From assembly GCF_937770335.1 (NCBI RefSeq), contig NZ_CALJHY010000014.1, positions 40,803-104,802 on the forward strand: DNA of 64,000 nt. The letters are read 5' to 3'. Position 1 is the stretch's first letter. Every line of letters begins with the position of its first letter. Below, piece by piece: positions 53,148 to 64,000 of this stretch. The DNA is from an uncultured Glaciecola sp. (lineage in GTDB: Bacteria; Pseudomonadota; Gammaproteobacteria; Enterobacterales; Alteromonadaceae). The notes under the pieces are model-generated. The model had not been told where the DNA came from. It did no database searches and saw nothing but the letters and a program-made list of their open reading frames with translations. The position numbers and the translations under genes are program-made.

Positions 53148-55649
53148 TTAAGAAAGCCAAGCCACATCTGGTTTCCAATCTTTAATCCACGCAGGTAGAT
53201 CACTCGCAGGCATCGGTCTTGCGATGCCGTACCCTTGCGCTAATTCGCAGCCCATTTGTAATAGTGCGATACCATGCTCAGTGGTTTCGACCCCTTCCGC
53301 AATTACTTCAAGCTGGAAGGCTTTCGCTAAACTGATAACCCCCCTAACGATGGCTAAGTCATCCGCGTCAGTGAGCATATGTTGTATAAAGCTCTGATCT
53401 ATCTTGATTTCACTGGCTGGCAAGCGTTTGAGATAGGTAAGAGAGGAATAGCCGGTACCAAAATCATCTAGAGAAAACTTTACGCCAAGAGCAATACAAG
53501 ATTGCATGGTAGCTATAATATGATTGATGTCACTAAATGCACTTGTTTCTAAAACTTCTAATTCCAGAAAGTGAGGTGACACGTCAGGATGTGCAATGAG
53601 TAACGCTGCCAAGTTTTCTACAAAATCATCTTGCTCGAGTTGATAAGCACTGATGTTGACGCTGATAGGGTGTTTGATGCCCATTGTCTGCCATTGGCTT
53701 ATTTGGTTGAGTGCTGTATCGATAACCCATTCACCGATATCGAGGCTAACCACGTGGTTTTCTATAATAGGTAGAAAATCCAATGGTGGAACTAAACCGC
53801 GTTCAGGATGTTGCCAGCGGATCAACGCTTCAACACCCACTACATCACCTGTGGACATATTTACTTTTGGTTGATAGTACAAAACAAACTCGCGGCGACT
53901 AAATGCACCTCTAATATTGTCGATACTTCCCTGCATCATATTAACGGCGTCGTCGTGTGCGCTATCAAACAAATGATAACGATTTTTACCAGCTTGTTTC
54001 GCAATGTACATCGCCTGGTCCGCATGGCGTACTAGTATATCTGCATCTGCGTAATCTTGAGGGTATAGCGTAACGCCTATGCTGGCTGACACATTCAAGA
54101 CCACATCAGCCATGACTATAGGCTCTGACACTGCATGCAGTAATCTTTCTAATGTACGTTTACAATCTTCATTTTTGGTTAAATTAGTTAACACTATGAC
54201 AAATTCATCGCCACCAATACGGGCGAGTGTATCCACTTGACGCAACACACCTTTCATTCGATTAGACACTTTTATGAGTAGTTCATCACCAACTGCATGG
54301 CCATTGGTATCATTGATCTCTTTAAAGCCGTCTAAATCCATGAAAATGACGGCAAGTACACTATGCTCACGTTTGCATTGCAGCATAGCTTGGTTCAGGC
54401 GGTCAGCAAGTAATGCGCGATTCGGTAAGTTGGTTAAGGCATCGAAATGGGCCATTTTTTCTAGTTGGTGTTGATGCTCGTGTTGCTTAGTAATATCACT
54501 AAATAATGAGACGTAATGGCTGACTTGGCCAACACCATTTTTTACTGCGTTGATAGTGATTCTAGAGAGATATTTTTCACCATTTTTACGACAACTAAAT
54601 ATTTCACCAATCCATCGTTTGGTGGTATTAATTTTACTCCACATCTCAGCGTAGAACTCTTGTGGGTGCATATTTTCATATAGGAAATGCGCAGTTTGAC
54701 CGATAGCCTCTTCGCGCGAGTAACCCGTAATTTCAGTAAATGTATCGTTAACGTCGATGATAGTTGTCGCAGCATCGGTAATCAGAATACCCTCTAGAGC
54801 GTGGCTAAACACACTGGCAGCGAGGGTTAATTCGCTTGCTCGTTTATCTTTTTCTTCGTTTTGAAAGGCAAGTTCTTGGTTGGCAATAACAAGTTGCTCG
54901 TCAACACTTAATTGATCTAAGACTAACCGTTTGATATTTAGAAAAGTAATAATGCCAACTAGGAAAAGGGTCGTAAATCCAATTACTTGAATTGAAGTCA
55001 CAAGAGTGTCGGTTTTCTCTAAATCCTGCTCTCTCTCCACTAGAAGCATAGCTTCTTCATTTGCCATTTTATCGATTAGGTCAAGTAGCCTGTCCATCAG
55101 CTTTTTTCCTTTACCACTCTTTACGATATCAATTGCTACTGGCCTCTGTTGAGTGACCACTAAAGTAATTGTTTCGTCTAATTCATTTAACTTTTTATCT
55201 ATCAGAGAATTAATTTGTAACAATCTGTCTTGTTGACTGATATTGTCCGAAGTTAGCAGTTGAAGATTGATTAAGAGCTTATCTATTCTTGCTCTAGCAT
55301 TGGTATAAGGCTCAAGATAGCGTTTGTCTATAGTCAGAAGGTACCCGCGTTGGCCTGTCTCTGCATCTTTAAGAGCCAAAATCACTTGATAAAGGGATGC
55401 TTCAACTTCATGAGTATGGACTATGCGGCGTCTATCTTGTTCTGCTTTATCACTCAGCCAGAAATTTGTTGCTATAATAATCATCAAGATTGAGATTAAG
55501 AAGAGACTCGCGAAAAAGCCAGTTTTTTTGACCTTAATGTAAGATGACTGACTCAGAACAGAGGTAACCTCTGCAGTATCCGTTTTCATTTTATGCCAAC
55601 TTATATTCTGTGGTACTTCATATTGAAGTAGACTATAGAGATATAACAT
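53148..55649 (-). CDS. Sensor with CHASE3-like, PAS, GGDEF and EAL domains
   Basis: ARIGGDEFVIVL, GVEALIRWQHPERGLVPP, LDDFGTGYSSLTYLKRLP; N-terminal TM plus RQRGYLLT-type CHASE3 pattern. Confidence 0.93.
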   Translation of the reverse strand: MLYLYSLLQYEVPQNISWHKMKTDTAEVTSVLSQSSYIKVKKTGFFASLFLISILMIIIATNFWLSDKAEQDRRRIVHTHEVEASLYQVILALKDAETGQRGYLLTIDKRYLEPYTNARARIDKLLINLQLLTSDNISQQDRLLQINSLIDKKLNELDETITLVVTQQRPVAIDIVKSGKGKKLMDRLLDLIDKMANEEAMLLVEREQDLEKTDTLVTSIQVIGFTTLFLVGIITFLNIKRLVLDQLSVDEQLVIANQELAFQNEEKDKRASELTLAASVFSHALEGILITDAATTIIDVNDTFTEITGYSREEAIGQTAHFLYENMHPQEFYAEMWSKINTTKRWIGEIFSCRKNGEKYLSRITINAVKNGVGQVSHYVSLFSDITKQHEHQHQLEKMAHFDALTNLPNRALLADRLNQAMLQCKREHSVLAVIFMDLDGFKEINDTNGHAVGDELLIKVSNRMKGVLRQVDTLARIGGDEFVIVLTNLTKNEDCKRTLERLLHAVSEPIVMADVVLNVSASIGVTLYPQDYADADILVRHADQAMYIAKQAGKNRYHLFDSAHDDAVNMMQGSIDNIRGAFSRREFVLYYQPKVNMSTGDVVGVEALIRWQHPERGLVPPLDFLPIIENHVVSLDIGEWVIDTALNQISQWQTMGIKHPISVNISAYQLEQDDFVENLAALLIAHPDVSPHFLELEVLETSAFSDINHIIATMQSCIALGVKFSLDDFGTGYSSLTYLKRLPASEIKIDQSFIQHMLTDADDLAIVRGVISLAKAFQLEVIAEGVETTEHGIALLQMGCELAQGYGIARPMPASDLPAWIKDWKPDVAWLS

Positions 55650-55827
55650 AAAACAAAAAAATTACACAATAAAAATAACTATTTAAGTTACGCTTTTATA
55701 ACAAAAAATTACAATCAGACGGCGCTCATAACTAAGAATTCAAACGACTGCCCTTTGATTTTAAACATTAAACGAATTGCACAACTGCCTTTTGTTTCTT
55801 TGGCAGTTGCGCAGAGTATCGCGTTAC

Positions 55828-58800
55828 CTAACTTTCGGTATAAAGCTGATTACTACTAACAGATACATCAACTCGAACAATCTCTCCTGAACGAGCAAAA
55901 AGCATTTGACTAAACTCTTGATTAAGTTCGTTTGCCTTAACAACGTGCTTTTCTCCGTCTTTAGAATAGATTGTCACTTGAGCATCAGCATCATTACTTA
56001 TCGAGTAGATAATCGGCACTTGGCACCATGTAAAGCCTAAACCTCCACTATCGAGATCAATTGTCTTCCAAGCTTCATTGATATCCAAATAACGGAACGT
56101 TGTCGCTTGCGTGGTGAACTCCTGCGCTCTTAGCAAGAACGGGTCGAAGCTAACCTTACCTTTAGTCACAAAACAGCCTAGCTCGCCCATTCTGGTCAAT
56201 AACTCTTCTTTGACTTGGCCGGTCATACCTGGCTGTTGCGCGCCAGCATGTTTTGGTGTGTGCGAATAAGGATCTGCAGGAAAAGCACCGTATTCTTCAG
56301 GTGTTTTGTTAAAACCGATACCTTCTCGAACGTTATAATAGTGCGCGATCAGTGCCTGAGATGTATTTGATTTACCTTGCTGATTAACACTTTTTATTGC
56401 AACTTCTTGAACCGCAAGTAACAATTTAGATACCATGTGCCAGTAGATACATCCTAATCCTTCAAAGCCAAACATGCCGCCAGAACGCCCGGTAAAGGCA
56501 CTGTGATTAAAGACCGATTCATAAGTATCTAACATCGCATTTAATGCACTGTCAGTGGCTAAATCTGGGTACTCTTTAGCTATTTGAGGCCAAATTTGTT
56601 TGATGGCATTGGCGTTAGTCAATTCGCTATTGAAGCGATAGTTGTCCATCGCATCCAGTTTAATTAAGCGATTATCGCCCTGTGCAAGCATACCCGCTAA
56701 CAGTGGATGATTAGTGACATCACGCTTTGGAACACAGTTTTTGCTGATAAACCCCTGCTGCTTTCTATCTGGATACAACATAAACGTTTTTTGGTCTTCT
56801 CTATACATCTCACTCGCGTACAATGTATCCATAATCTCAACCGCTCTCTCAGCGCTAAGAGCCCCTGAACTAAGCGCTGCTACTTGCCCTTCTAGCATGT
56901 CGTACAAATGGCTAACGTTTAGTGACTTCTGGTTAATACTAAGCACATTGTAAGCATGGTATAAACCAGAATCGCTATAATTCGCTTCTATACTGCGGCT
57001 TATTAATGGCTTCGCACTAGAAAGTAGCGCGTTGAGTTCATCTATACTCACAGTTTGCTTATTATAATTACCTGAGTGCTGATACATTTTTGCGCGGTAT
57101 TCGCTGGCTAACGTACCTAATTTATGTAAGGTGGAAAATTGTAAAGTCGCTGACACTGCCCCTTGTTCTATCTGCGCACTCGCACTTTGAAGAATATGTG
57201 TCGTTCCGGTTAACCACTCGGCAACTTCTGTGGTCATCAAAAATTGTTTGTTACGGTCTTCAATCGATGCGAGTAAGTCGCTTACAAACGACAAATAACG
57301 ATTCAGGTAACACAATGTAACCATCGACAAACCTTGGCCCACTAGCGCATTGTTAGCGTCATTCCACTCTGGGCGTTGTGTATTTAGCCAAATACCACCA
57401 TCGATAACTAAGTTGCTCAATTTTGATAGCAGCGGTATAAATAGCTTTTCAACTAAGGACACTTGATAAACTTGGCCCTGGGCATCTAGGATTAGTTTGC
57501 CATCAGATCCTAAGCGCTCAATATTTTTTTCGATATCTTCAGCCATTTCATTATCAAATAGAACCGTGTCTTTGGGTGAATCAATAATGTTGTGCAACGG
57601 TTTAATGCGATAAGGCACATTGGCATAACTGTAAACTGACTGCTCGAGTAAAGATGCCAGTTTCCCTGGGTGGAAATTATTAGACGATTCTAATAATTTC
57701 AGCAAATAAATAATCTGATGGTCGCCCCAGTAACCGATGTAACTCCACGGGTCATCTGGCTCTTCAATTTCCCAATCAATACCTTGCTTAGTGATGCGAT
57801 ATGGATTGTAACCATCTAGTGTTGACGCGTTGACAAACTTTGCGATAACCGACTCAATAAATGAAGGATAACTGAGCGTCAAGGCTTCCCAATTTTGGAA
57901 AATATCGCGCCAATTACCTTGATAAGACAAGAGCGGCTGACCTCGGTCGTCTTTCAATTCGATAGCAAATTGATTCCAAGGACGACTAGGATCGCCATGA
58001 CGACGGCCAAAAGTAATCGGTAAATATTCATAGATTAGTCGGCTCAGCTGCGCATCTTGCAACTCTTCAACAGATAGCATGAGCTCGTCTAAGCTTACAT
58101 TTTCTGGCAGATTGCTCAATGCAGCCTTTTGCCTTTCATAAATATCATGATTGAAATGCTGTAGAGTCTTGAGTAAATCCGCACGCGAAATCTGATATTG
58201 ATTAGCAAAAATACCGCCACGCAAAACGTTAAATAACGTGTTTGCATAGTGATGCAAAGAAACGTCTTCTTCTCCGGTGACTTGGAATCCATCAGACGAT
58301 GCCATTATGCGTGCTAATTTGTCACTGCCCGTCACAAATGATTGCTGCATTTTCTCAGCGACAGCCGATTCATTTAACAAAGCATGTTTCAGAGCCACGA
58401 CATCCGTTTGGTCTTTCTCAACGTCAACATTAATCGACCACTTTTGCTCGCCATGCGCAGCTAATGTAACGTGACTATGTACTAAGTAACAACTGCGCAC
58501 ACCACGGCAATAATCTGAACTTTCAAGGACGTTGCCTGCTTTAAACAAATCTAAACTTGAAGATGTTAAATGCACCGTAGAACCAGGTAAACCCAACCGA
58601 AAAACAGTATTTGCACGAAGCGCTTCTACAGGCTCAGCGCGATCAGTAATTGCTGAATAAAGCGTATATAAAGCCAATCCAGTTTCATGGTCTACTTCTG
58701 TCCATTTATAAGCGTCAACGAGATTACTCGACTGTGACTGGGTAAAAAGAGGCGTGCCTGCAGGAAGAATATTTTGTAAACCATCGATTATTTCAAGGCT

Positions 58801-59316
58801 ACAAGTTTGCTCAGACATATTTTCTAATTTGCATTGTCTACTAATACCGAACTCGCTCGAAAACTGCCATGAATAACGAAATGCCAGCTGTAAATCATGA
58901 TTTATTTCTTCAAAACAAAGGACATTACCCAATAAGTTTTTATACAAATTACGGGTCACATGGTATCTATCATCATGCTCGCGATTATAAGGTTCCCAGT
59001 ACACGCTTTTTTGCTTGGATTGGATAACCTTAATGATGGTTTTTGGACCTGTATGCGGCGTACTCTCGTATAATTTATCCACGGTAACATAAGGGAAAAC
59101 AGCTTTGTCCGGGGACACTCTACCCATGGTTAATCCACCGGTAGAACCTGCAAATAACCAATGATCTTGATCAGAAACCACACTGATAAAAAATGGGGCC
59201 ATTTGGTCAACATGACTAATTTTGTAATAGGTGTCGCCATCCATTTGCACAAAGGCACCACTGACGTTGTTATCTGATTGAGCGTCAACATTAAGTGACT
59301 TGTTGTCCATATTCAA
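55828..59316 (-). CDS. Large glycoside phosphorylase-like protein, possibly GH149 beta-1,3-oligoglucan phosphorylase (GH94-like clan)
   Basis: 1162 aa; DDPWSYIGYWGDHQIIYLLKLLE, GYNPYRITKQGIDWEIEEP; sits between GH3 and GH16 genes. Confidence 0.55.
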   Translation of the reverse strand: MNMDNKSLNVDAQSDNNVSGAFVQMDGDTYYKISHVDQMAPFFISVVSDQDHWLFAGSTGGLTMGRVSPDKAVFPYVTVDKLYESTPHTGPKTIIKVIQSKQKSVYWEPYNREHDDRYHVTRNLYKNLLGNVLCFEEINHDLQLAFRYSWQFSSEFGISRQCKLENMSEQTCSLEIIDGLQNILPAGTPLFTQSQSSNLVDAYKWTEVDHETGLALYTLYSAITDRAEPVEALRANTVFRLGLPGSTVHLTSSSLDLFKAGNVLESSDYCRGVRSCYLVHSHVTLAAHGEQKWSINVDVEKDQTDVVALKHALLNESAVAEKMQQSFVTGSDKLARIMASSDGFQVTGEEDVSLHHYANTLFNVLRGGIFANQYQISRADLLKTLQHFNHDIYERQKAALSNLPENVSLDELMLSVEELQDAQLSRLIYEYLPITFGRRHGDPSRPWNQFAIELKDDRGQPLLSYQGNWRDIFQNWEALTLSYPSFIESVIAKFVNASTLDGYNPYRITKQGIDWEIEEPDDPWSYIGYWGDHQIIYLLKLLESSNNFHPGKLASLLEQSVYSYANVPYRIKPLHNIIDSPKDTVLFDNEMAEDIEKNIERLGSDGKLILDAQGQVYQVSLVEKLFIPLLSKLSNLVIDGGIWLNTQRPEWNDANNALVGQGLSMVTLCYLNRYLSFVSDLLASIEDRNKQFLMTTEVAEWLTGTTHILQSASAQIEQGAVSATLQFSTLHKLGTLASEYRAKMYQHSGNYNKQTVSIDELNALLSSAKPLISRSIEANYSDSGLYHAYNVLSINQKSLNVSHLYDMLEGQVAALSSGALSAERAVEIMDTLYASEMYREDQKTFMLYPDRKQQGFISKNCVPKRDVTNHPLLAGMLAQGDNRLIKLDAMDNYRFNSELTNANAIKQIWPQIAKEYPDLATDSALNAMLDTYESVFNHSAFTGRSGGMFGFEGLGCIYWHMVSKLLLAVQEVAIKSVNQQGKSNTSQALIAHYYNVREGIGFNKTPEEYGAFPADPYSHTPKHAGAQQPGMTGQVKEELLTRMGELGCFVTKGKVSFDPFLLRAQEFTTQATTFRYLDINEAWKTIDLDSGGLGFTWCQVPIIYSISNDADAQVTIYSKDGEKHVVKANELNQEFSQMLFARSGEIVRVDVSVSSNQLYTES

Positions 59317-59346
59317 ACTCTCTTTTTAATTAGGCTGTTTTTGTTT

Positions 59347-60714
59347 TTATTCTGCCAATTGATAGATTCGCACATAGTCTACTTCCATTCTTAAAGGGAA
59401 AATAGAGTCGTCGATTGGGCCGCCAGCGCGTCCCCAATTACCGCCTATGGCAAGATTTAAAATTAAGTTGTAAGGGTGATCAAACGGCCAAGCTTCCCAT
59501 CCGCTCCCTTCATTCTGGTAATAAAAATAAGGAACATTATCAAACGAGATGATGATATGTTCTGGGCTCCACTCCATAGAATAAAGATGAAACTCCTTAT
59601 CAACATCACGTCCTTCAACGCTCGCTTTACGCTGTTCGCCGTTTACCCAATAATATGCTTTAGTGTGAACCGTTCCGTGCACGGCTTGCATGTCGTATCC
59701 AACATGTTCAAGGATATCTATTTCACCCGAGTTTGGCCACGCATCGCAGATTCTGCTACCTTGCCAATCCTCATTAGGCTTGCATGAAGTTGCGTATTTG
59801 TAAGGGTCTAAAGGTAGCATCCATATCGCAGACCATGTACCTTGACCACGCGGGATTCGGGCCCGCGCTTCTACTTTGCCATAGAGGAAATCACCACTAC
59901 CACTGTTATGTAGCCTTGCTGATGTATATTCCGCTTCGTTGAATTGTTCTTTATGGGCCTCTATCACGAGCACACCATCTTCTATGCGAGCGTTTTTCGC
60001 TCTAGCCGTATAAGCCTGATCTTCGCTATTCACTTTACCTGCTGACCAAATATTATGTTGCCATTTAGTAGGGTCAGGTAAGCCATCGATTGCAAACTCA
60101 TCATTCCACATCAGTTGCCAATTACGTGGGTCATTAAGTAATTTACGAATTACGATCGCATGAATTAAAGGCTGACCAGTAACCGCTGCCAATTCGACGT
60201 TTAAGATCCCATCTGTAACCTTGATAGCAGTGACGGTTCTAACCAACGAAGACAACATATTATTGTCGCGAGCAAGGAGAATATCCAAGTCGGCAATGAC
60301 CGTTTCACCTTCTACGTTAATATCAAATGTGCGTTCTCCAATCTTTATACTATCGGGTTCTGCAAACATAAAACTAACGGCGTACTGACCATTATCTACA
60401 GGGAGCTGAAATGTAAGCTTATTTGTTTCTGTCGCAAGTCGATATGTCTTAAATAAGGTAGCATCCTGACTACCCTTAATCTCCGTTGAAGATTCTTTTG
60501 AAGACGCTATCGCAGCATTTATATCAAGTGTGTCTGCTGAATATAAAACACCATCGCTGCCCTTATATTCAGAGCCACCAAAGTTGAATGCGGCGACTAC
60601 TGACAATGCAAATGGATGCAGCTCTGCTGTTGAATTTTGATTTTTATTGTGGACTTTAGGATCGTTTGAATTGGGCTTGCATGCGGCGACTGAAACCAGA
60701 AGTAAAAAATACAA
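59347..60714 (-). CDS. GH16 laminarinase-type endo-beta-1,3-glucanase with malectin-like N-terminal region
   Basis: GEIDILEHVGYD catalytic motif, WSAIWMLP, NLAIGGNWGRAGGPID; signal peptide frame-shifted. Confidence 0.92.
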   Translation of the reverse strand: MYFLLLVSVAACKPNSNDPKVHNKNQNSTAELHPFALSVVAAFNFGGSEYKGSDGVLYSADTLDINAAIASSKESSTEIKGSQDATLFKTYRLATETNKLTFQLPVDNGQYAVSFMFAEPDSIKIGERTFDINVEGETVIADLDILLARDNNMLSSLVRTVTAIKVTDGILNVELAAVTGQPLIHAIVIRKLLNDPRNWQLMWNDEFAIDGLPDPTKWQHNIWSAGKVNSEDQAYTARAKNARIEDGVLVIEAHKEQFNEAEYTSARLHNSGSGDFLYGKVEARARIPRGQGTWSAIWMLPLDPYKYATSCKPNEDWQGSRICDAWPNSGEIDILEHVGYDMQAVHGTVHTKAYYWVNGEQRKASVEGRDVDKEFHLYSMEWSPEHIIISFDNVPYFYYQNEGSGWEAWPFDHPYNLILNLAIGGNWGRAGGPIDDSIFPLRMEVDYVRIYQLAE

Positions 60715-60993
60715 ATATGAGTGTTAAAAGTTTGTAGCAAGCGTTGTTCATATGAATCCAATTTAGTCGATTTACCGATTGTTCAAACGTTAAACGTAAT
60801 AAAAAGTCGGCTGAAGTTAATCATTTGGTGAATGATTACAATCAAAACAAGATAAAGCGGACTATTACTAAGGCAAAGTGACTCGATTATCAGCTGCTGC
60901 TGCTTTTAAGCAGCAATAAGCGGAACCTTCACCGCCAGCTTCATTAACTCATAACAGCTGGGTTTAGTTAAGCACACCACACGGCTAAAAATG

Positions 60994-62449
60994 TTAGATG
61001 TCGCCACGACGTTCAATCAGTTTCTCTTTTATTTGATGTGCTTTCTCTTCGGTAATATCATAGTTCCACATCATCAGAATAGCCAACGCGGCAGTACTTG
61101 CAGGAATGACAATGTCTGCAATACGTAAATTAGTCATCGTTTCAACAGTTTGAGTTGTGACACCAGCGTCAAACCCGACAACCTTCAGTACCACTCCACT
61201 TAATATCAATGCTAATGCTTGGCCAAGTTTAACCATAAGCCAGTATATTGCGGCAAAAGTCCCCCTCCTTGCGCGGCATCCCATTATTTAGTTCGTCTAA
61301 ATCACACACATCAGCAGTCATGCTCAGCATTAATGTAAATAAACCGCCTATTCCAAAAGACATCAAAGGGATAGGCATGAATATTAGCCATGGGTTTTCA
61401 GGATTGAATCCGTACCATTTTAATGCATAACCAAAAATTGATAACACTGTGGATATGATAAAGGCTTTACGTTTACCCCATTTGTTTGCCATCCAACTGA
61501 CGATAGGAATAACAAGGAAAAAGCGGTAACAAAGGCACTTACCGTAGAAAACCATGCGGGCCAAGAACCAGTTGCTCCGTAATCGCCATCAAAACATGTG
61601 AAACACAATAATAAAATAACTAAAGGAAGCTACTAACTGAAAACCATTGAATACAAAGAAAGTGGCACCGCACAGTCTTACGAAAGCAGCATTTTTGAAT
61701 GCTTGGCCAATGCTTCTAAATATTCCCATTACATTACTTGATAGCGTGCTAAATGAAATTTCAGCTCTATTGTCGATATGAGAGCTATCAATTCCCTTAC
61801 AAAACAGTCCGGGTACAATCCCTAAAACGATACAAGCGCCTGAAACATATATTGCCAGATGCCTTACGCCCTCAGCCTGACTATCAAATAAATCCGGGTC
61901 GGCGATCATGACCCAAAACCACGGCACAATCATCCATGCAATTTGCCCCATAAACTGTGAGGGCAGCCATTAAACGAGTTCGCTCTTTATAGTCGGAGGG
62001 TCATTTCATAGCCTAAGCCAACAAAGGGCGTTGCAAACATAGTGTTACCGATGGTGAAGGGCCATCGAAAATAACAATATATACCAAAATGTATAGTTTT
62101 GAGAGTTAGCGGGATCGAGTTGCCATAACAAAGCAAAACAAGTGCCACTTAAAATTGCACCCACTACTATGTAAGGTCGGCGTCTACCCCATCTGGATTT
62201 TGTATTATCGGTGATAAAACCCATGATAGGGTCGGTTATAGCATCAAACAAGCGGGGTAAGCCGCCTAACAAACCAGCGAGTATTGGATCTACGCCAAAT
62301 GCTGTTATTAAAAAGAATGCAAATATGCCTAACGCCGCAGGCAACAAATTGAGTACTAATGTTCCTGTTCCATAAGCGGCTTTTTCACCGAATGGAATTC
62401 GATCTTTTGCAGCAGTATCGTAATGCGACATATATTGATTCAAATGCAT
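60994..62449 (-). pseudogene. Second GPH-family sugar symporter, broken into four frames
   Basis: Fragments 62045-62449, 61589-61951, 61229-61564 and 60994-61284 together reconstruct one MelB-like protein similar to 51672-53126. Confidence 0.88.
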
Positions 62450-62724
62450 TTGTAAATGGTTTGTAAATATATGTTATTTAGGAAGCATTTTCTAAGTAAA
62501 ATGACAATAATTCGGTAACTTGAACTTTTAACGTGTTGGGTTGGACAAAATAATCAGATTAATAGATACATTGAACAACATAAAAGTAAATTTAGTCGTT
62601 CTAAGCTCAACACAAAGACCCCCTATAACCCAGATAAAGTCCTTTTAAACTCAAATAACTTGCTAATAGCAAGCAACAACTGCTGTACTTAGGCAATTGT
62701 TTTTACGTTTAAAGTAAATTTATA

Positions 62725-63752
62725 TGAAATTATTATCTGCTATTACCTGCATCGTAGTACTAGTTAGTTTTAACTTACAGGCGAACCACATGACCGAGCG
62801 ACACAGCAAATTCTTTATACATCAAACCCGTCTTTGAACCCATGATAAATGAAAAAATGGATTGGTTTGGGTATTGCGTATGGCTCTTATCGTGACAATG
62901 AAAGCCCAGATAAGAAAAGCGTATCATCTGAACAAGATATTCTTGAAGACATGACTATTTTAACCACTAACGAAGGAGTGCAGTGGAACCTTATACGCAT
63001 GTACGCAGCTGATCCTGCTAGTGAGCAAGTATTAAAGACAATACGGAAACATAAATTACCAGTAAAGGTGATGCAAGGAGCTTGGCTATCGTCCACTCAA
63101 AGCGATGAAGAAAATGAACTGCAAATTTCGGAGGTTATTCGTTTAGCCAATGAATATAAAGATATTGTTGTTAGCATCAACTTAGGTAATGAAATTTTTG
63201 TCGATTGGTCGGCGCATAAACTAGAACTGAGCGATATTCCGACGTATTTAAAATGGGTTGAAAAAGTACAGACCGCTACAGACGTTCCTGTGACCCTTGC
63301 CGATGATTATAATTTTTGGAATAAACCGTGGAGTCAGGAGATAGCTCAAGCGCTTGATTATATCGTGTTGCATGCCTACGCTATGTGGAATTCACAAGCA
63401 CTTGAAAATGCGGTTCCTTGGACAGAAACAACTTATCATGATATTGCTGTGTTACATCCAAATAAGCAGATTGCTCTCGGAGGAATCCGGTTGGGCGACT
63501 AGTTCTGTCAGCAGCAATGGCGATGAGGAGCCTGATTATTGGTGAGGCCAATGAAGAAGCCCAAAAAATATTTTTTGATGCTTATCGACAATGGCTTAAA
63601 GACAATCGTATTGTGTCTTTCTATTTCGAGGCTTTTGACGAAAAATGGAAAGGGGGGGTGACGATCAACCCGACGCTATAGCAGAAAAAAACTGGGGGGT
63701 TTTTCGCTCCGACAGAACGCCTAAGTTAGCCGTTGAGGCAGTCTCTAAATAG
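62725..63752 (+). pseudogene. GH17-like beta-1,3-glucanase with several frameshifts
   Basis: IGLGIAYGSYRDNESPD, INLGNEIFVDWS, then ESGWATSSVSSNGDEEPDYW in another frame and FEAFDEKWKGG / EKNWGVFRSDRTPKLAVEAVSK* after another shift. Confidence 0.75.
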
Positions 63753-63939
63753 ACGTTTAGCGAATGTGCTGGGTGCGGATTAACGCCGCGCCCATTAGCG
63801 AGCATAGGTATTATTTTCTCTATACTTTGTTTAAAAATCATTCATCGGGTTGATTTTGGCCCTTTAACTTGGCATTAGTTTTCTCCTTGCCTTACTATTG
63901 CAGTATCATTCCCAATATTTGTCCGAGTGGAAATACCCT

Positions 63940-64000
63940 ATGTTTCGTTTTATATTTGTTTTATCTGTTGTGATTTTCTCATTCTCAGCACCCGCGGCAC
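63940..64000 (+). CDS. Start of a secreted protein, truncated by the window end
   Basis: ATG followed by MFRFIFVLSVVIFSFSAPAA signal-peptide-like sequence. Confidence 0.5.
   Translation, partial: MFRFIFVLSVVIFSFSAPAA

Noticed and set aside
51672-62449. The two GPH symporter genes as a recent duplication
   Set aside because: Same family signature (PRL-DAITDP-MG-I-D-TKS-WGRRRPYI) but clearly divergent and oppositely oriented; older paralogues rather than a recent repeat.

Overview
64 kb window from a marine gammaproteobacterial (Alteromonadales-like) chromosome, read without tools. Four blocks can be supported. (1) ~2.54-18.19 kb: an integrated mobile island at the 3' end of tRNA-Phe. It is bounded by a 21-bp direct repeat (20/21 identical) and carries a tyrosine integrase, an HTH protein, an AlpA-like regulator, a primase-like protein and a RecA/KaiC-like ATPase. 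Its cargo includes a formaldehyde-detoxification block (LysR, SMR transporter, AdhC, FghA). It also contains what looks like a solitary integron gene cassette with its own attC. That cassette holds two overlapping genes whose products share a GGSxxIQAGRDV motif; this is my best candidate for an undescribed system. (2) ~18.2-26.5 kb: core genes (yggX, mutY, trmB, rsmC-like, glgA, arcA, pmbA, yjgA). (3) ~26.7-49 kb: a galactose/alpha-galactoside locus with Leloir and oxidative genes, a TonB receptor, a tryptophan-halogenase-like protein and SapC, with a shared ATTTATACGATA-type motif upstream of several genes. (4) ~49-63.8 kb: a beta-1,3-glucan (laminarin)-type locus (GH3, GPH transporter, GGDEF/EAL, large GH149/GH94-like phosphorylase, GH16, second transporter, GH17). 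The last three genes carry many single-base frameshifts, mostly consistent with homopolymers one base too long. Family names are from reading motifs in the translations, not from database searches.
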